Shown: one piece after another, positions 1 to 8,317 of the stretch
Numbering within the stretch: the stretch's first letter is position 1
How the letters are laid out: each line of letters begins with the position of its first letter
Source of the DNA: Pseudomonadota bacterium
Lineage (GTDB): Bacteria; Pseudomonadota; Alphaproteobacteria; Puniceispirillales; Marisalimonadaceae
Assembly (NCBI GenBank): GCA_028382005.1
Contig: JAOESH010000017.1
Coordinates: 1-40,907, forward strand
Length of the DNA: 40,907 bases
Reading direction: 5' to 3'
Translations under genes and position numbers: made by a program
The notes under the pieces: generated by a model
What the model saw: only the letters and a program-made list of their open reading frames with translations
The model's database searches: none
Told to the model about the DNA's origin: nothing

Positions 1-795
1 TATGGTATCAAAATTAAGGATACAGATATCTTGTATAAAAGGTCCAAGTTATTGGATATTGAGGTAATTAAAAGAGAGAATAATAATATAGATTTATCAA
101 TGGATGTAATTAAGAATATTGATGGATTAATTTATATTATGGACAGCACCACAGAAAATATTTGGGAAGAAGATTTTGGTTTAAGAAGCTCTACAAATAC
201 AAACATATTTAATCTTAAAATAGACCATATAGCTCAAACTGTGCATTATGATCAAATGTCCTCTGCTCTCCTTTCTTACACAACTTTATTTAATTGCCAA
301 AAATCATCAATCGTAGATATTATTGATCCATCTGGGATTACTAAAAGTCAAATTATTGAAAATAAAACACAATCTTTTCGAATAACAATGAATGGAACTG
401 ATAACAGAAATACTTTAGCAGGAAAATTTTTAGAAAACAAAAAAGGACCTGGAATTCAACACATAGCTATAAGAACAGCAGACATAATTAAGCTTGTTCA
501 AACTTTAAAGGATCATGGTCAAAAATTTTTAGAAATATCTAATAATTATTACGATGATATTGAAGCCCGTTTTGGATTAAATTTTAATTTTTGCAAAGAA
601 TTAGAGGATCTAAATATATTATATGATGAAGACGAAAACGGGTCATTTCTTCAGATATATACACATGTATTCAATGATCAATTTTTCTTTGAATTTGTAG
701 AAAGAATAAATAATTATAAAGGCTATGGTGCTAATAACGCTCTATTTAGAATAGCTGCTCAAAATAACAAGTTTAAAATTAAATCGCTTCAATAA
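1..795 (+). CDS. C-terminal part of a HPPD-like (VOC) domain protein, probably QsuB-type 3-dehydroshikimate dehydratase
   Basis: The reading frame is open from base 1, so this is the last 264 codons of a longer gene; no start is visible. The sequence has the two-VOC-repeat layout of 4-hydroxyphenylpyruvate dioxygenase: an IDHIAQTV segment, a GPGIQHIAI segment, and a C-terminal QFFFEFVERI then YKGYGANN. The His of IDHI, the His of IQHI and the Glu of FFFEF match the three Fe(II) ligands of HPPD. The poor match to true HPPD elsewhere and the upstream continuation suggest the C-terminal half of a sugar-phosphate-isomerase/HPPD fusion. Such fusions (QsuB type) dehydrate 3-dehydroshikimate to protocatechuate; their C-terminal role is uncertain. 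Its end overlaps the end of the convergent cyclase gene by 17 bp. A genuine HPPD remains possible because the N-terminal half is not visible. Confidence 0.75.
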   Translation, partial: YGIKIKDTDILYKRSKLLDIEVIKRENNNIDLSMDVIKNIDGLIYIMDSTTENIWEEDFGLRSSTNTNIFNLKIDHIAQTVHYDQMSSALLSYTTLFNCQKSSIVDIIDPSGITKSQIIENKTQSFRITMNGTDNRNTLAGKFLENKKGPGIQHIAIRTADIIKLVQTLKDHGQKFLEISNNYYDDIEARFGLNFNFCKELEDLNILYDEDENGSFLQIYTHVFNDQFFFEFVERINNYKGYGANNALFRIAAQNNKFKIKSLQ

Positions 796-2521
796 AATTT
801 AAAAGGTTAGTTGTTATTTTTTTATCTTGAATATGAAATCTATCTACAACTTGTTCCCAATTTGTAGCTTTAAATTCATCTGTAAATAATTTGTATTCAT
901 TACTATTTTTTATATCTTGGTTTAACTGTGACCTTGCGAATAAAATTAACGCTAATGACCTTGTATCCATTACCCTTATGTCAAAACTTAGCTCTACAAC
1001 TTTATTAAAATCCTCTGCAAAAAAATATCCTAATATTAGATCTTTTACTCTATTATCTGACGTTGATTGTCCTTGTGGAATAGGGTCAAGGTCGAAAGCT
1101 TTATTAAGCAACTCTAGTCCTTTATCAACTTTACCAACTCTAACTAACACCTCTCCATAACCAGATAACACTCTTGGATCATTAGGAACCACATTAAATG
1201 CTTTCCTTCCATGATCCTCAGCCAGAATATAATCGTGATTACTCAGATAGACTGCTGATAACATTCTGTGGCACTCAAAATCATTTTCATTAAGCTCTAA
1301 TGCTTTTTCAATATTTTGTTTAGCTTCTGTCATTAACTCACTTGCATCACGGTCTGAGAAACCTCTAAACATAGATTGACCTAAAGTACATACCTTCCAG
1401 GCATATGCTTGAGCATTATTTGAATCAGCTTTTATAGCTTTATCAAAATTTGCTAATGCTTCAAAATTAGCTTCTTTAGTAAATTTATGATGATTTTCTT
1501 TACCTCTAAGCAAGTACTCATATGAACTTATATTTTCTGTTGGTTTTCTTTTGGATCGCTGTAATGAGCTTATTTCTATTTCACCTAATAATGCGATAGA
1601 AATTTTTCTCACAATTTCATCTTGTAAATCAAAAATATCTTCTAACACCCTGTCATATTTATTACTCCAGATTATGCTTTCATCATTAGCGTCGCTCAAC
1701 TCGATATTTATTCTTACTCTTTTACCAGAAGCTCTAATGCCTCCAGTTACTAAAAAATCTAAATCAAATTGTTTTGAAAATTCTTTTATATCCTGATTTT
1801 CTTCTTTAAAATTTATTGACGTTTGACGAGACAAAATATCAAACTCTCTCATCATAGAAAATTCAGTTATTAAATCTTCACATATACCGTCTACTAAAAA
1901 ACCACTATCTTCATCTTTGCTAGTATTGACAAATGGAAGTATTGCGAATTTAGGCTTTTTATTTAGATTTGTTTTATTTTTACTCGAGAATTTGTTCTTT
2001 CCATCACCTAAAATTGAAAAAACTTCAAATTCGTTTGATATGTTTTTTAGCTCAATTCTTCCTAATGGATGTATTACTTCATTTATTCTCTTTTCTATTT
2101 GTTTATTAACCACTTCAGAAATTAATATTTCTCCAACTGGAGACTGACTTTCCAAGCGGGCAGCAATGTTAACACCATTTCCATAAATATTGTCACCTTC
2201 AATTATTATATCATCTAAATGTATTCCAACACGCCATGATAATTTTGGATCAACTTCTTCCAGTTTATTTCTATTATAAATAGCTTTTTGAAATTCAATT
2301 GCTGCTTTAGCTGTTTGAACTGGACTATCAAACTCTGCAATAACTGAGTCTCCAGCGGTATGAAAAATACTACCACCATATTTACTAATTAGTGGGTCTA
2401 TAATATCTCTACACGCCTTCAGACTAATTAGGGTATTCTCTTCTTGGGCTTCCATATGTTTACTAAAACCAACACAATCAGTTGCAAGAATAGTTGCTAA
2501 TTTCCTTTTTATTTGTGTCAT
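779..2521 (-). CDS. Class III adenylate/guanylate cyclase with TolB-like and TPR regions
   Basis: This predicted soluble protein should make cyclic nucleotide from ATP (or GTP). A GTG lies at 2536, but the ATG at 2521 is preferred; it opens MTQIKRKLATILATD and gives 580 residues. Counting from the GTG, the cyclase domain covers about residues 10-175. It has the two metal-binding aspartates (D20 in ATDCVGFS, D63 in AGDSVIAEF) and the transition-state Asn/Arg (N123, R127 in NIAARLE), so it looks active. Residues about 195-310 (FAILPFVNTS, GICEDLITEFS) match the TolB/FlgO-like region usually found behind such cyclases. The remainder is TPR-like helical repeats, for example AEDHGRKAFNVVPNDPRVL. 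No transmembrane segment is seen. It stands alone, convergent with the upstream gene and divergent from a small unknown gene. The input signal cannot be read from sequence. Confidence 0.9.
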   Translation of the reverse strand: MTQIKRKLATILATDCVGFSKHMEAQEENTLISLKACRDIIDPLISKYGGSIFHTAGDSVIAEFDSPVQTAKAAIEFQKAIYNRNKLEEVDPKLSWRVGIHLDDIIIEGDNIYGNGVNIAARLESQSPVGEILISEVVNKQIEKRINEVIHPLGRIELKNISNEFEVFSILGDGKNKFSSKNKTNLNKKPKFAILPFVNTSKDEDSGFLVDGICEDLITEFSMMREFDILSRQTSINFKEENQDIKEFSKQFDLDFLVTGGIRASGKRVRINIELSDANDESIIWSNKYDRVLEDIFDLQDEIVRKISIALLGEIEISSLQRSKRKPTENISSYEYLLRGKENHHKFTKEANFEALANFDKAIKADSNNAQAYAWKVCTLGQSMFRGFSDRDASELMTEAKQNIEKALELNENDFECHRMLSAVYLSNHDYILAEDHGRKAFNVVPNDPRVLSGYGEVLVRVGKVDKGLELLNKAFDLDPIPQGQSTSDNRVKDLILGYFFAEDFNKVVELSFDIRVMDTRSLALILFARSQLNQDIKNSNEYKLFTDEFKATNWEQVVDRFHIQDKKITTNLLNFIEAI

Positions 2522-2620
2522 AGACAAACCACTCACTTTGTTTTCACGTTTCGTGAATTAAATATATTTACATATATTAGAATATTCTAAATTATAATGT
2601 AAATATTTAAAGATAAAAAA

Positions 2621-2818
2621 ATGAATACTAATAAAAATATAAAAAAAAACTTAAAATGCTTAAAAACTGGTTCAAAAGCAACAATCATAAAAAGTTATTT
2701 TCTAAACAACATTGCATATGTGAAAATAAATATACCAATTAAGTTTGAAGACACTCATATTCAAGTTACTAAAACTTTAGAAGAAGATGAACTTGAAAAT
2801 CATTTTACAAGCTCCTAG
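2621..2818 (+). CDS. Small hypothetical protein, 65 aa
   Basis: I do not recognise this protein. It has a Lys-rich N-terminus (MNTNKNIKKNLKCLKTGSK), a middle with alternating hydrophobics that could form beta strands (NIAYVKINIPIKF), and an acidic tail (LEEDELENHF). There is no signal peptide or membrane segment. It occupies the gap between the divergent cyclase and the convergent lrgB, ending 11 bp before lrgB. The upstream bases are A-rich with no clear Shine-Dalgarno sequence, which weakens the call. In its favour, it fills the only open space here and its composition is protein-like. Confidence 0.45.
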   Translation: MNTNKNIKKNLKCLKTGSKATIIKSYFLNNIAYVKINIPIKFEDTHIQVTKTLEEDELENHFTSS

Positions 2819-2829
2819 TTTCATTGAAA

Positions 2830-3555
2830 TCAGAAAATAAATTTTATAAAAAGTGGAACAATTATAGACGTAATCAAACCACTTAATCCCATTCCAACCG
2901 CAGCAAATACTCCAGCATTTTTATCTTTACTCATAGCTCTAGCTATTCCTATTCCATGACTTGTAAGACCCATACTGAAACCTCTTGCCTCCATTTTTTT
3001 TAATTTCATAAAATCAAAAACAAAGGTGCCTAAAGATGCACCTATAACACCAGTTATTAACGTAATAATAGCCGTCAAAGATGGTATCCCTCCAATCAAC
3101 TCAGATATTCCCATGGCAATTGGAGTCGTTACACTTCTTGGTATTAAACTTAAAATAAGTTCTTTGGGTAGTTCAAAATATATAGATAAACCGTAAGTTG
3201 TAGAAATTGCTAAAAAAGAACCTATAAAAAGAGATATAAATATTGCTTTACTATTTAGTATAATTAAATCCCATTTTTTATAAATTGGAATTGCCAAAGC
3301 AACTGTAGCTGGTCCTAAAAGAAAATGTATAAATTTTGCACCCTCAAAATAACGTTCGTATTGGATATTAAATGATAACAAAATCATACTTATTATAAAG
3401 ATGCTTATAGCAACCGGATTTAGCAAAGGAAATAAATTTGACTTTTTATAAATATAATCTGCAGTTAAATAAGAACCTATTGTAAGAGTTAACCAAAATA
3501 AAGGTTCAGCCTGCAGATAGACCCATATACTATAAAGTTTTTGTTGATCAATCAT
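2830..3555 (-). CDS. lrgB: LrgB/CidB-family membrane protein
   Basis: This integral membrane protein of 241 residues has about six to eight hydrophobic segments. The LrgB hallmarks are all present: FLLGPATVALAIPIYKKW near residue 80, RSVTTPIAM near residue 140 and SHGIGIARAM near residue 199. LrgB works with LrgA; in Gram-positive bacteria the pair is linked to holin/antiholin-like control of murein hydrolases and to pyruvate or glycolate transport, and the plant homologue PLGG1 exports glycolate. Its start overlaps the end of lrgA by 8 bp, so the two are translationally coupled. It is the last gene of a minus-strand run beginning with a TauD-type dioxygenase, which fits a carboxylate-transport role better than cell lysis. 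That role is inference. Confidence 0.92.
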   Translation of the reverse strand: MIDQQKLYSIWVYLQAEPLFWLTLTIGSYLTADYIYKKSNLFPLLNPVAISIFIISMILLSFNIQYERYFEGAKFIHFLLGPATVALAIPIYKKWDLIILNSKAIFISLFIGSFLAISTTYGLSIYFELPKELILSLIPRSVTTPIAMGISELIGGIPSLTAIITLITGVIGASLGTFVFDFMKLKKMEARGFSMGLTSHGIGIARAMSKDKNAGVFAAVGMGLSGLITSIIVPLFIKFIF

Positions 3556-3922
3556 TTTTAATATTTTTTTGTAGTAACTTTTCCATTAACAATGCCGTCA
3601 ATGCTAATGTAACCAATGTACCCGTCACTATAATGAGGAGGACTTTTACTAAATTGTCCTCTAAAAAAGAAAGATGCATAACTACTCCCACCCCTACAGG
3701 AAGGAAGAAAAGTGGAATATACTTAACAAAATTTTCAGCAGAAATAATTATATTAAATTTTAGATTTTGGATTATTTTAAGTTCATATTTTTTTGATAAG
3801 AGTAAAACAGTTAACAATAGTATAAGACCAATAACTGGGCCTGGTATATTTAATTCTAAAAACTTTTGAGTTAACTCCCCTATTAATTGAAATAAGAAAA
3901 TTATAAAAATACTATTTAACAT
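3548..3922 (-). CDS. lrgA: LrgA/CidA-family membrane protein
   Basis: This small membrane protein (124 residues) has four hydrophobic segments and the family signatures NIPGPVIGLILL (about residues 24-35) and FLPVGVGVVMH (about 72-82). Its length is normal for LrgA/CidA. It overlaps lrgB by 8 bp and starts 27 bp after the stop of gcdH, so it is probably transcribed from the same minus-strand unit. Together with LrgB it should form an inner-membrane complex for small carboxylates or control of envelope integrity. The substrate cannot be told from sequence. Confidence 0.9.
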   Translation of the reverse strand: MLNSIFIIFLFQLIGELTQKFLELNIPGPVIGLILLLTVLLLSKKYELKIIQNLKFNIIISAENFVKYIPLFFLPVGVGVVMHLSFLEDNLVKVLLIIVTGTLVTLALTALLMEKLLQKNIKND

Positions 3923-3949
3923 TTGATAGCTTAAGTTACATTTTTTATA

Positions 3950-5191
3950 CTAAAAAAATGCTTGAATACCTGTTTGAGCTCGTCCAAGAATTAAAGCATG
4001 AACATCATGTGTTCCCTCATAAGTATTTACTGTTTCTAAATTCATTAAATGACGCATAACTTGGTATTCGGCATGAATGCCGTTTCCACCATGCATGTCT
4101 CTAGACATTCTCGCAATATCCAGAGCTTTACCACAGTTATTTCTCTTAATAAGTGATATAGCTTCAGGGGCTAAGTTATTTTGATCAAAAAGTCTTCCAA
4201 CTTGAAGAGCGGCTCCTAATCCTAAAGTAATCTCAGTTTGCATATCAGCTAATTTTTTTTGGATTAATTGAGTAGCAGCTAGAGGCTTGCCAAACTGTTT
4301 TCTATCTAATGTATATTGCCTTGCTCTAAACCAACAATCTTCTGCAGCTCCCATTACACCCCAAGCAATTCCATACCGTGCTCTATTTAAACAACCAAAT
4401 GGTCCTTTTAAACCAGATACATTTGGCATCAAATTATCATCAGGAACAAACACTTCATCCATCACAATCTCACCTGTAATTGACGCTCTTAGAGATAATT
4501 TTCCTTTAATTTTTGGAGCAGTTAATCCATCCATTCCTTTTTCAAGAATAAAACCTTTGATAGCTTCACCATGCTCTTTTGATTTAGCCCAAACCACAAA
4601 AACGTCTGCAATAGGTGAATTTGAAATCCACATTTTAGATCCAGAAATTGAATATCCACCTTTTACTTTAGTAGCGATGGTTTTCATAGAACTTGGGTCA
4701 GAACCAGCGTCAGGCTCTGTCAAACCAAAACATCCTATAAGTTCGCCTGAAGCTAAACCAGGTAAATATTTCTGTCTTTGTTGCTCGCTACCATAAGCAT
4801 AAATAGGATGCATAACTAAAGAAGATTGAACTGACATCATAGATCTATAACCAGAATCAACTCTTTCTACCTCTCTAGCTACTAATCCATACGAAACATA
4901 TGAAGCTCCTGCGCAACCATATTTCTCTGGTATGGTAATACCTAAGAGACCTAACTGCCCCATTTCTTTAAAAATATCTTTATCTGTTTTCTCGTCTAAA
5001 AAAGCTTCTTCTACCCTTGGCATAAGTTTTGATTGTGCATAATCATAAGCCGTTGCTTTGATGAGATTTTCTTCTTCTGAAATCAAGGTGTCTAGTAACA
5101 AGGGATCTTCCCAATTAAATTGAGCTTTTTTGACACTAGCAGTTTTTAAATCAACAATTTTTTCATCACTGGTATTTAGACTTTTTTCCAT
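3950..5191 (-). CDS. gcdH: Glutaryl-CoA dehydrogenase (acyl-CoA dehydrogenase family)
   Basis: This FAD enzyme oxidatively decarboxylates glutaryl-CoA to crotonyl-CoA in lysine, tryptophan and aromatic degradation. The 413-residue length is normal. Distinguishing features are the N-terminal [10 protein letters not shown] motif typical of GcdH, the FAD-site stretch [33 protein letters not shown], and the C-terminal [20 protein letters not shown], in which E392 is the expected catalytic base. An AAGGATATATA Shine-Dalgarno region precedes the ATG. It lies 60 bp downstream of the NahD-like isomerase and 27 bp upstream of lrgA. The context suggests it drains a dicarboxylate or aromatic-derived CoA ester. 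Assignment to GcdH rather than a general acyl-CoA dehydrogenase is firm. Confidence 0.95.
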   Translation of the reverse strand: MEKSLNTSDEKIVDLKTASVKKAQFNWEDPLLLDTLISEEENLIKATAYDYAQSKLMPRVEEAFLDEKTDKDIFKEMGQLGLLGITIPEKYGCAGASYVSYGLVAREVERVDSGYRSMMSVQSSLVMHPIYAYGSEQQRQKYLPGLASGELIGCFGLTEPDAGSDPSSMKTIATKVKGGYSISGSKMWISNSPIADVFVVWAKSKEHGEAIKGFILEKGMDGLTAPKIKGKLSLRASITGEIVMDEVFVPDDNLMPNVSGLKGPFGCLNRARYGIAWGVMGAAEDCWFRARQYTLDRKQFGKPLAATQLIQKKLADMQTEITLGLGAALQVGRLFDQNNLAPEAISLIKRNNCGKALDIARMSRDMHGGNGIHAEYQVMRHLMNLETVNTYEGTHDVHALILGRAQTGIQAFF

Positions 5192-5251
5192 TATATATCC
5201 TTTGTATTTGCTAAGAACATTACTTAATTATCAAACTAAACACAACTTTTA

Positions 5252-5860
5252 TTAGGTAATAATTAAGTTTGCTAAGTGTCTTTCAACAAAATCTAATCTA
5301 TCTTGGCCCCAATAAATTTGATCATCTATTATGAATGTTGGCGCGCCAAAAACATTTTTTTCAATGGCGAGTTTAGTAGATTGTTGCATAATATTTTTGC
5401 ATTCTTCACTTTTAGCTAATGAAAGAATAGTTTGTGATTCTATATCCATTTTCTTTAATATACGTGATAAAATATTTTCATCATCTATGTCTAATTCTTC
5501 AACCCATAAAGCATTCATAATGTAATAAGCAAGATCAAAATCCTTGTTTGTTTTCATCATTTGACATGCAATGATTAACAAAGAGGGCAACATAGACTTT
5601 GATGGAAAAGAAGTTGGTTCAGGAATTAAATTTACATTAAGAAATTTACTCCATCTTTTTAATTCTTGTAGTCTTATTTTTTGTCTTTGAATTGGTCTTT
5701 TGGAAACTGGGAGCCCTCCTGATATGGGAAATATTTCTCCATAATTAACTGGATGCATATTCAGTTGAACTTTATATTTTTTTATTATTTCTCCCAATCG
5801 TCTGTGACCAAGAAATGTCCAAGGACTTCCATGGCTCATAAAGTAATCTATCTGTATCAT
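5252..5860 (-). CDS. 2-hydroxychromene-2-carboxylate isomerase-like protein (DsbA/kappa-GST fold)
   Basis: This 202-residue soluble protein belongs to the NahD/kappa-GST branch of the DsbA fold. The active-site segment is SHGSPWTFLGH, with S12 in the position of the catalytic Ser of HCCA isomerase. The C-terminal FGAPTFIIDDQIYWGQDRLDF carries the usual cis-Pro and substrate-facing WGQDRL motif. NahD isomerises 2-hydroxychromene-2-carboxylate in naphthalene degradation using glutathione; homologues without naphthalene genes are common and their substrates unknown. The Shine-Dalgarno AGGAAATTCA precedes the ATG. The gene sits 17 bp after the cupin and upstream of gcdH, so it probably belongs to the same catabolic operon. 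Family call is secure, substrate is not. Confidence 0.9.
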   Translation of the reverse strand: MIQIDYFMSHGSPWTFLGHRRLGEIIKKYKVQLNMHPVNYGEIFPISGGLPVSKRPIQRQKIRLQELKRWSKFLNVNLIPEPTSFPSKSMLPSLLIIACQMMKTNKDFDLAYYIMNALWVEELDIDDENILSRILKKMDIESQTILSLAKSEECKNIMQQSTKLAIEKNVFGAPTFIIDDQIYWGQDRLDFVERHLANLIIT

Positions 5861-5877
5861 TGAATTTCCTATTTTAG

Positions 5878-6246
5878 TTAATCACCAAATCCTGATCCGG
5901 ATTTTTTATACTCATCTCTGGGAGGGCTGAAAATATCTAATACCTTAGCCCCTTCTGGTCCTCCTATAATACCATGATCAATACCGCCCGGTGTTTGCCA
6001 AAAATCACCCTTTTTAATTACAACTTCTTCACCACCTTGAATACGTATTCCCGAACCTTCTATTAAAAACCCCCATTGCTCTTGTGGATGCGAATGAATT
6101 TGCCCCTTAGCATTTGGTTCAATTGTAACAATTGATAACATTGATTGATCACCACAAAAAATTCTTGTGGAAATTCCATCACCTAATACTCTTTTAATAC
6201 CAGTGTCTAAATCGTTAATATTATTAAAATAAATTTCTTGTGACAT
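5878..6246 (-). CDS. Cupin-domain protein
   Basis: This is a single-domain cupin (122 residues from the ATG at 6246). An ATG at 6279 would overlap the upstream dioxygenase; the inner start is preferred because AGGGAGTTAACA lies immediately before it. The two cupin motifs are present: HSHPQEQWGFLIEGSG, with His and Glu-type metal ligands, and GDFWQTPGGIDHGI, with the terminal His. Small cupins of this kind are isomerases, dioxygenases or ligand sensors. It follows the TauD-type gene by 10 bp and precedes the NahD-like gene by 17 bp, so translation is probably coupled. Its reaction cannot be assigned from sequence. Confidence 0.9.
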   Translation of the reverse strand: MSQEIYFNNINDLDTGIKRVLGDGISTRIFCGDQSMLSIVTIEPNAKGQIHSHPQEQWGFLIEGSGIRIQGGEEVVIKKGDFWQTPGGIDHGIIGGPEGAKVLDIFSPPRDEYKKSGSGFGD

Positions 6247-6256
6247 TGTTAACTCC

Positions 6257-7120
6257 CTAATTAGGTTTATCTCCAGCAAATGTAATCCTATGCATCAACC
6301 TCCTTTGACCGTGATAGTCATTGATTGGATTGTGCATAGTGCATCGATTATCCCATATAGCCACAGAACCTGGTTTCCATTGAAACCTACAAGTAAATTC
6401 AGATTTAATTTGATGTTTATATAAAAATTCTAAAATTGGAGTACTTTCTTCTTCAGTCATACCAACAAAATTAGTTGTGTGTGCTTCATTAATATACAAA
6501 GATTTTCGTTTTGTTTCAGGATGTGTTCTTACTACTGGATGTATTGCTTTTAATTCATCACCCTTAAGTCCTACAGAGGCATGTTTCATAATGTCTGATC
6601 GAGTTTTAGCAACTCTGGCTTTACCTGATATATTTAATCCTTGAAGACCATCCAAAAACTTTTTCATACCTTCAGACAAACTTTCATATGCTAAGTATTG
6701 ATTAGACCATTCCGTATCACCTCCAAATGCAGGAACATCAATTCCATATAACATGGTCCCCATAGGAGGTTTATCTTGGTATGTTGTATCACTATGCCAA
6801 ATACCACCAAAATTATTAGTATCTGTTTCTTTTTTTAATATAGGAGTGATTTCTGGGAAACCTTCTAAGCTAGCAACAAATGGGTAAATTATTGGCTTAC
6901 CAATCCTCTTAGCAAATGCTTGTTGAGAGCTAGGTTCAAATTTTTGGTTTCTAAAGAATATTACTTGATATTTAAGAAGAGCTTCATAAATTTCTGATAT
7001 GACGTCATCTGATAAATTATCAGAGAGATTTATATTTTCAATTTCTGCTCCCAAAGCACCTGCAATAGGAGATACATTAATATTTTTAAAATTTTTCTTA
7101 ACTTTAACACTTGGTATCAT
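6257..7120 (-). CDS. TauD/TfdA-family Fe(II)/2-oxoglutarate dioxygenase
   Basis: This 287-residue enzyme should couple 2-oxoglutarate decarboxylation to hydroxylation of a small acidic substrate. The facial triad is intact: H109 and D111 in WHSDTTY and H263 in DNRCTMHN. R274 in the HGQRRLMHR segment is placed to bind the 2-oxoglutarate carboxylate. Its length equals E. coli TauD (about 283 residues). TauD itself releases sulfite from taurine, but the family also covers 2,4-D, alpha-ketoglutarate-sulfonate and carnitine-type substrates, so taurine cannot be assumed. It leads a six-gene minus-strand run (cupin, NahD-like, gcdH, lrgA, lrgB), divergent from the amidohydrolase across a 134-bp gap. 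Confidence 0.93.
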   Translation of the reverse strand: MIPSVKVKKNFKNINVSPIAGALGAEIENINLSDNLSDDVISEIYEALLKYQVIFFRNQKFEPSSQQAFAKRIGKPIIYPFVASLEGFPEITPILKKETDTNNFGGIWHSDTTYQDKPPMGTMLYGIDVPAFGGDTEWSNQYLAYESLSEGMKKFLDGLQGLNISGKARVAKTRSDIMKHASVGLKGDELKAIHPVVRTHPETKRKSLYINEAHTTNFVGMTEEESTPILEFLYKHQIKSEFTCRFQWKPGSVAIWDNRCTMHNPINDYHGQRRLMHRITFAGDKPN

Positions 7121-7172
7121 GATTTAAATTTTTCTCCACAATTTGAAATTTGAAAACTTAATCAAAATTTCG

Positions 7173-7201
7173 TTGCACTAACAAAATAAAAGGACAATAA
7201 T
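7173..7201 (+). promoter_or_regulatory. Candidate sigma-70 promoter for the amidohydrolase run
   Basis: TTGCAC at 7173-7178 is followed after 17 bases by AATAAT at 7196-7201. It sits about 55 bases before the amidohydrolase ATG in the divergent gap with the dioxygenase. In such A+T-rich DNA chance matches to -10 boxes are common, so this is a weak call based on spacing and the good -35 match. Confidence 0.3.
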
Positions 7202-7254
7202 TTATGATAATAGTTAATAAATTATTAATTTTCAATTAATACCGAGTAGTTTAA

Positions 7255-8295
7255 ATGGAAAAAGTAAAATCACCTCATTTAGAAGTTAAAGAAGACTGGT
7301 TAAATCAACTAAAAGAAGATCCTATTCTTCCAGACCTTCCAATAATTGATCCACACCATCATCTTTGGGATGTTGGTTTTGGAAGATATTATGTAGAAGA
7401 ATTACTAGATGATATTAAGATCTCAGGCCATAATATTAAATCGACTGTTTACATAATGAGTTCTTCTAACACTAAAATATATTCAAATGAAGGTGCGGAA
7501 CAATACAAACCTTTAACAGAAATAGAATTTGCAACAAATGAAGGTAAAAGAAGTGATCTAATACCTAACAATACAATAAAGGTAAATGCGGCGATCGTTG
7601 GGTCTCTGGACTTAACTTTTGGTAACAAGTTAGAACCTGTAATTGAAAAAGGATTGGAAATAAGCGAAGGAAGGCTCAAAGGCATAAGAATGCTTTTAGC
7701 TTCTCACCCTGACACTCGAATTTCTTCAGGTGCTGTTAAATCAGACTTAGGCCTTATGTTGCATCCAAATTTTATTAATGGGGCTAAATGTCTTCAAAAT
7801 GCAAATTTATCTTTAGATTTTTGGATATATCATACTCAATTAGGGGAAATGGAGAAAGTCGCTAGAGCACTTCCAAATCTTAATATAATCCTTAATCATA
7901 TTGGTGGCCCAATTCATTTAGGAGAATATGAAGGACGACAAGCACTAACGCACAGAGAATGGCGAACAGCTATGATGAGATTATCAAGACTGCCTAACAT
8001 TAATGTAAAGTTGGGCGGTTTAGGCATGGCTGTCAATGGTGCCAAGTTTCATGAAAAATCAGTACCCCCAACTTCTGCACAATTATCAGAAATTTGGAAA
8101 CCCTGGATTTACGAAACTATAAATATGTTTGGTGTTGATAGATGTATGTTTGAGAGTAATTTTCCTGTTGATAAAGGTTCTTGTAGCTATGGTTCTTTAT
8201 GGAATGCCTTTAAAATAATGTCTGACGATCTATCTGTCGAAGATAAAAATAAATTATTTTATGATAATGCTGCTAAAACATATAAGATAAAATGA
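7255..8295 (+). CDS. Amidohydrolase family (amidohydro_2, PDC-lactonase-like)
   Basis: This 346-residue TIM-barrel metal hydrolase has the N-terminal metal-binding PIIDPHHHLWDV (H34-H36 region), a mid-barrel LNHIGGP His and the C-terminal MFESNFPVDK, where the family has its catalytic Asp (here within a SNFPVD motif). The closest known functional relatives are 2-pyrone-4,6-dicarboxylate lactonase (LigI) and 4-sulfomuconolactonase-like enzymes, which hydrolyse lactones in aromatic catabolism. The gene starts an eight-gene plus-strand run and is 22 bp upstream of an LLM oxidoreductase. A lactone or small amide substrate is likely; which one is not visible. Confidence 0.9.
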   Translation: MEKVKSPHLEVKEDWLNQLKEDPILPDLPIIDPHHHLWDVGFGRYYVEELLDDIKISGHNIKSTVYIMSSSNTKIYSNEGAEQYKPLTEIEFATNEGKRSDLIPNNTIKVNAAIVGSLDLTFGNKLEPVIEKGLEISEGRLKGIRMLLASHPDTRISSGAVKSDLGLMLHPNFINGAKCLQNANLSLDFWIYHTQLGEMEKVARALPNLNIILNHIGGPIHLGEYEGRQALTHREWRTAMMRLSRLPNINVKLGGLGMAVNGAKFHEKSVPPTSAQLSEIWKPWIYETINMFGVDRCMFESNFPVDKGSCSYGSLWNAFKIMSDDLSVEDKNKLFYDNAAKTYKIK

Positions 8296-8317
8296 ACTAA
8301 TTATTGGGGTTGATTAA

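Noticed and set aside
1-795. Complete 4-hydroxyphenylpyruvate dioxygenase
   Set aside because: The frame continues past base 1 and the N-terminal half is missing; the fusion-type explanation is as good.
4287-4796. 169-codon frame opposite gcdH
   Set aside because: Shadow of a conserved gene; no start signal or recognisable protein.
6257-7120. Taurine dioxygenase specifically
   Set aside because: Motifs give only the TauD/TfdA family; there is no taurine transporter or Tau operon next to it, so I left out the gene symbol.
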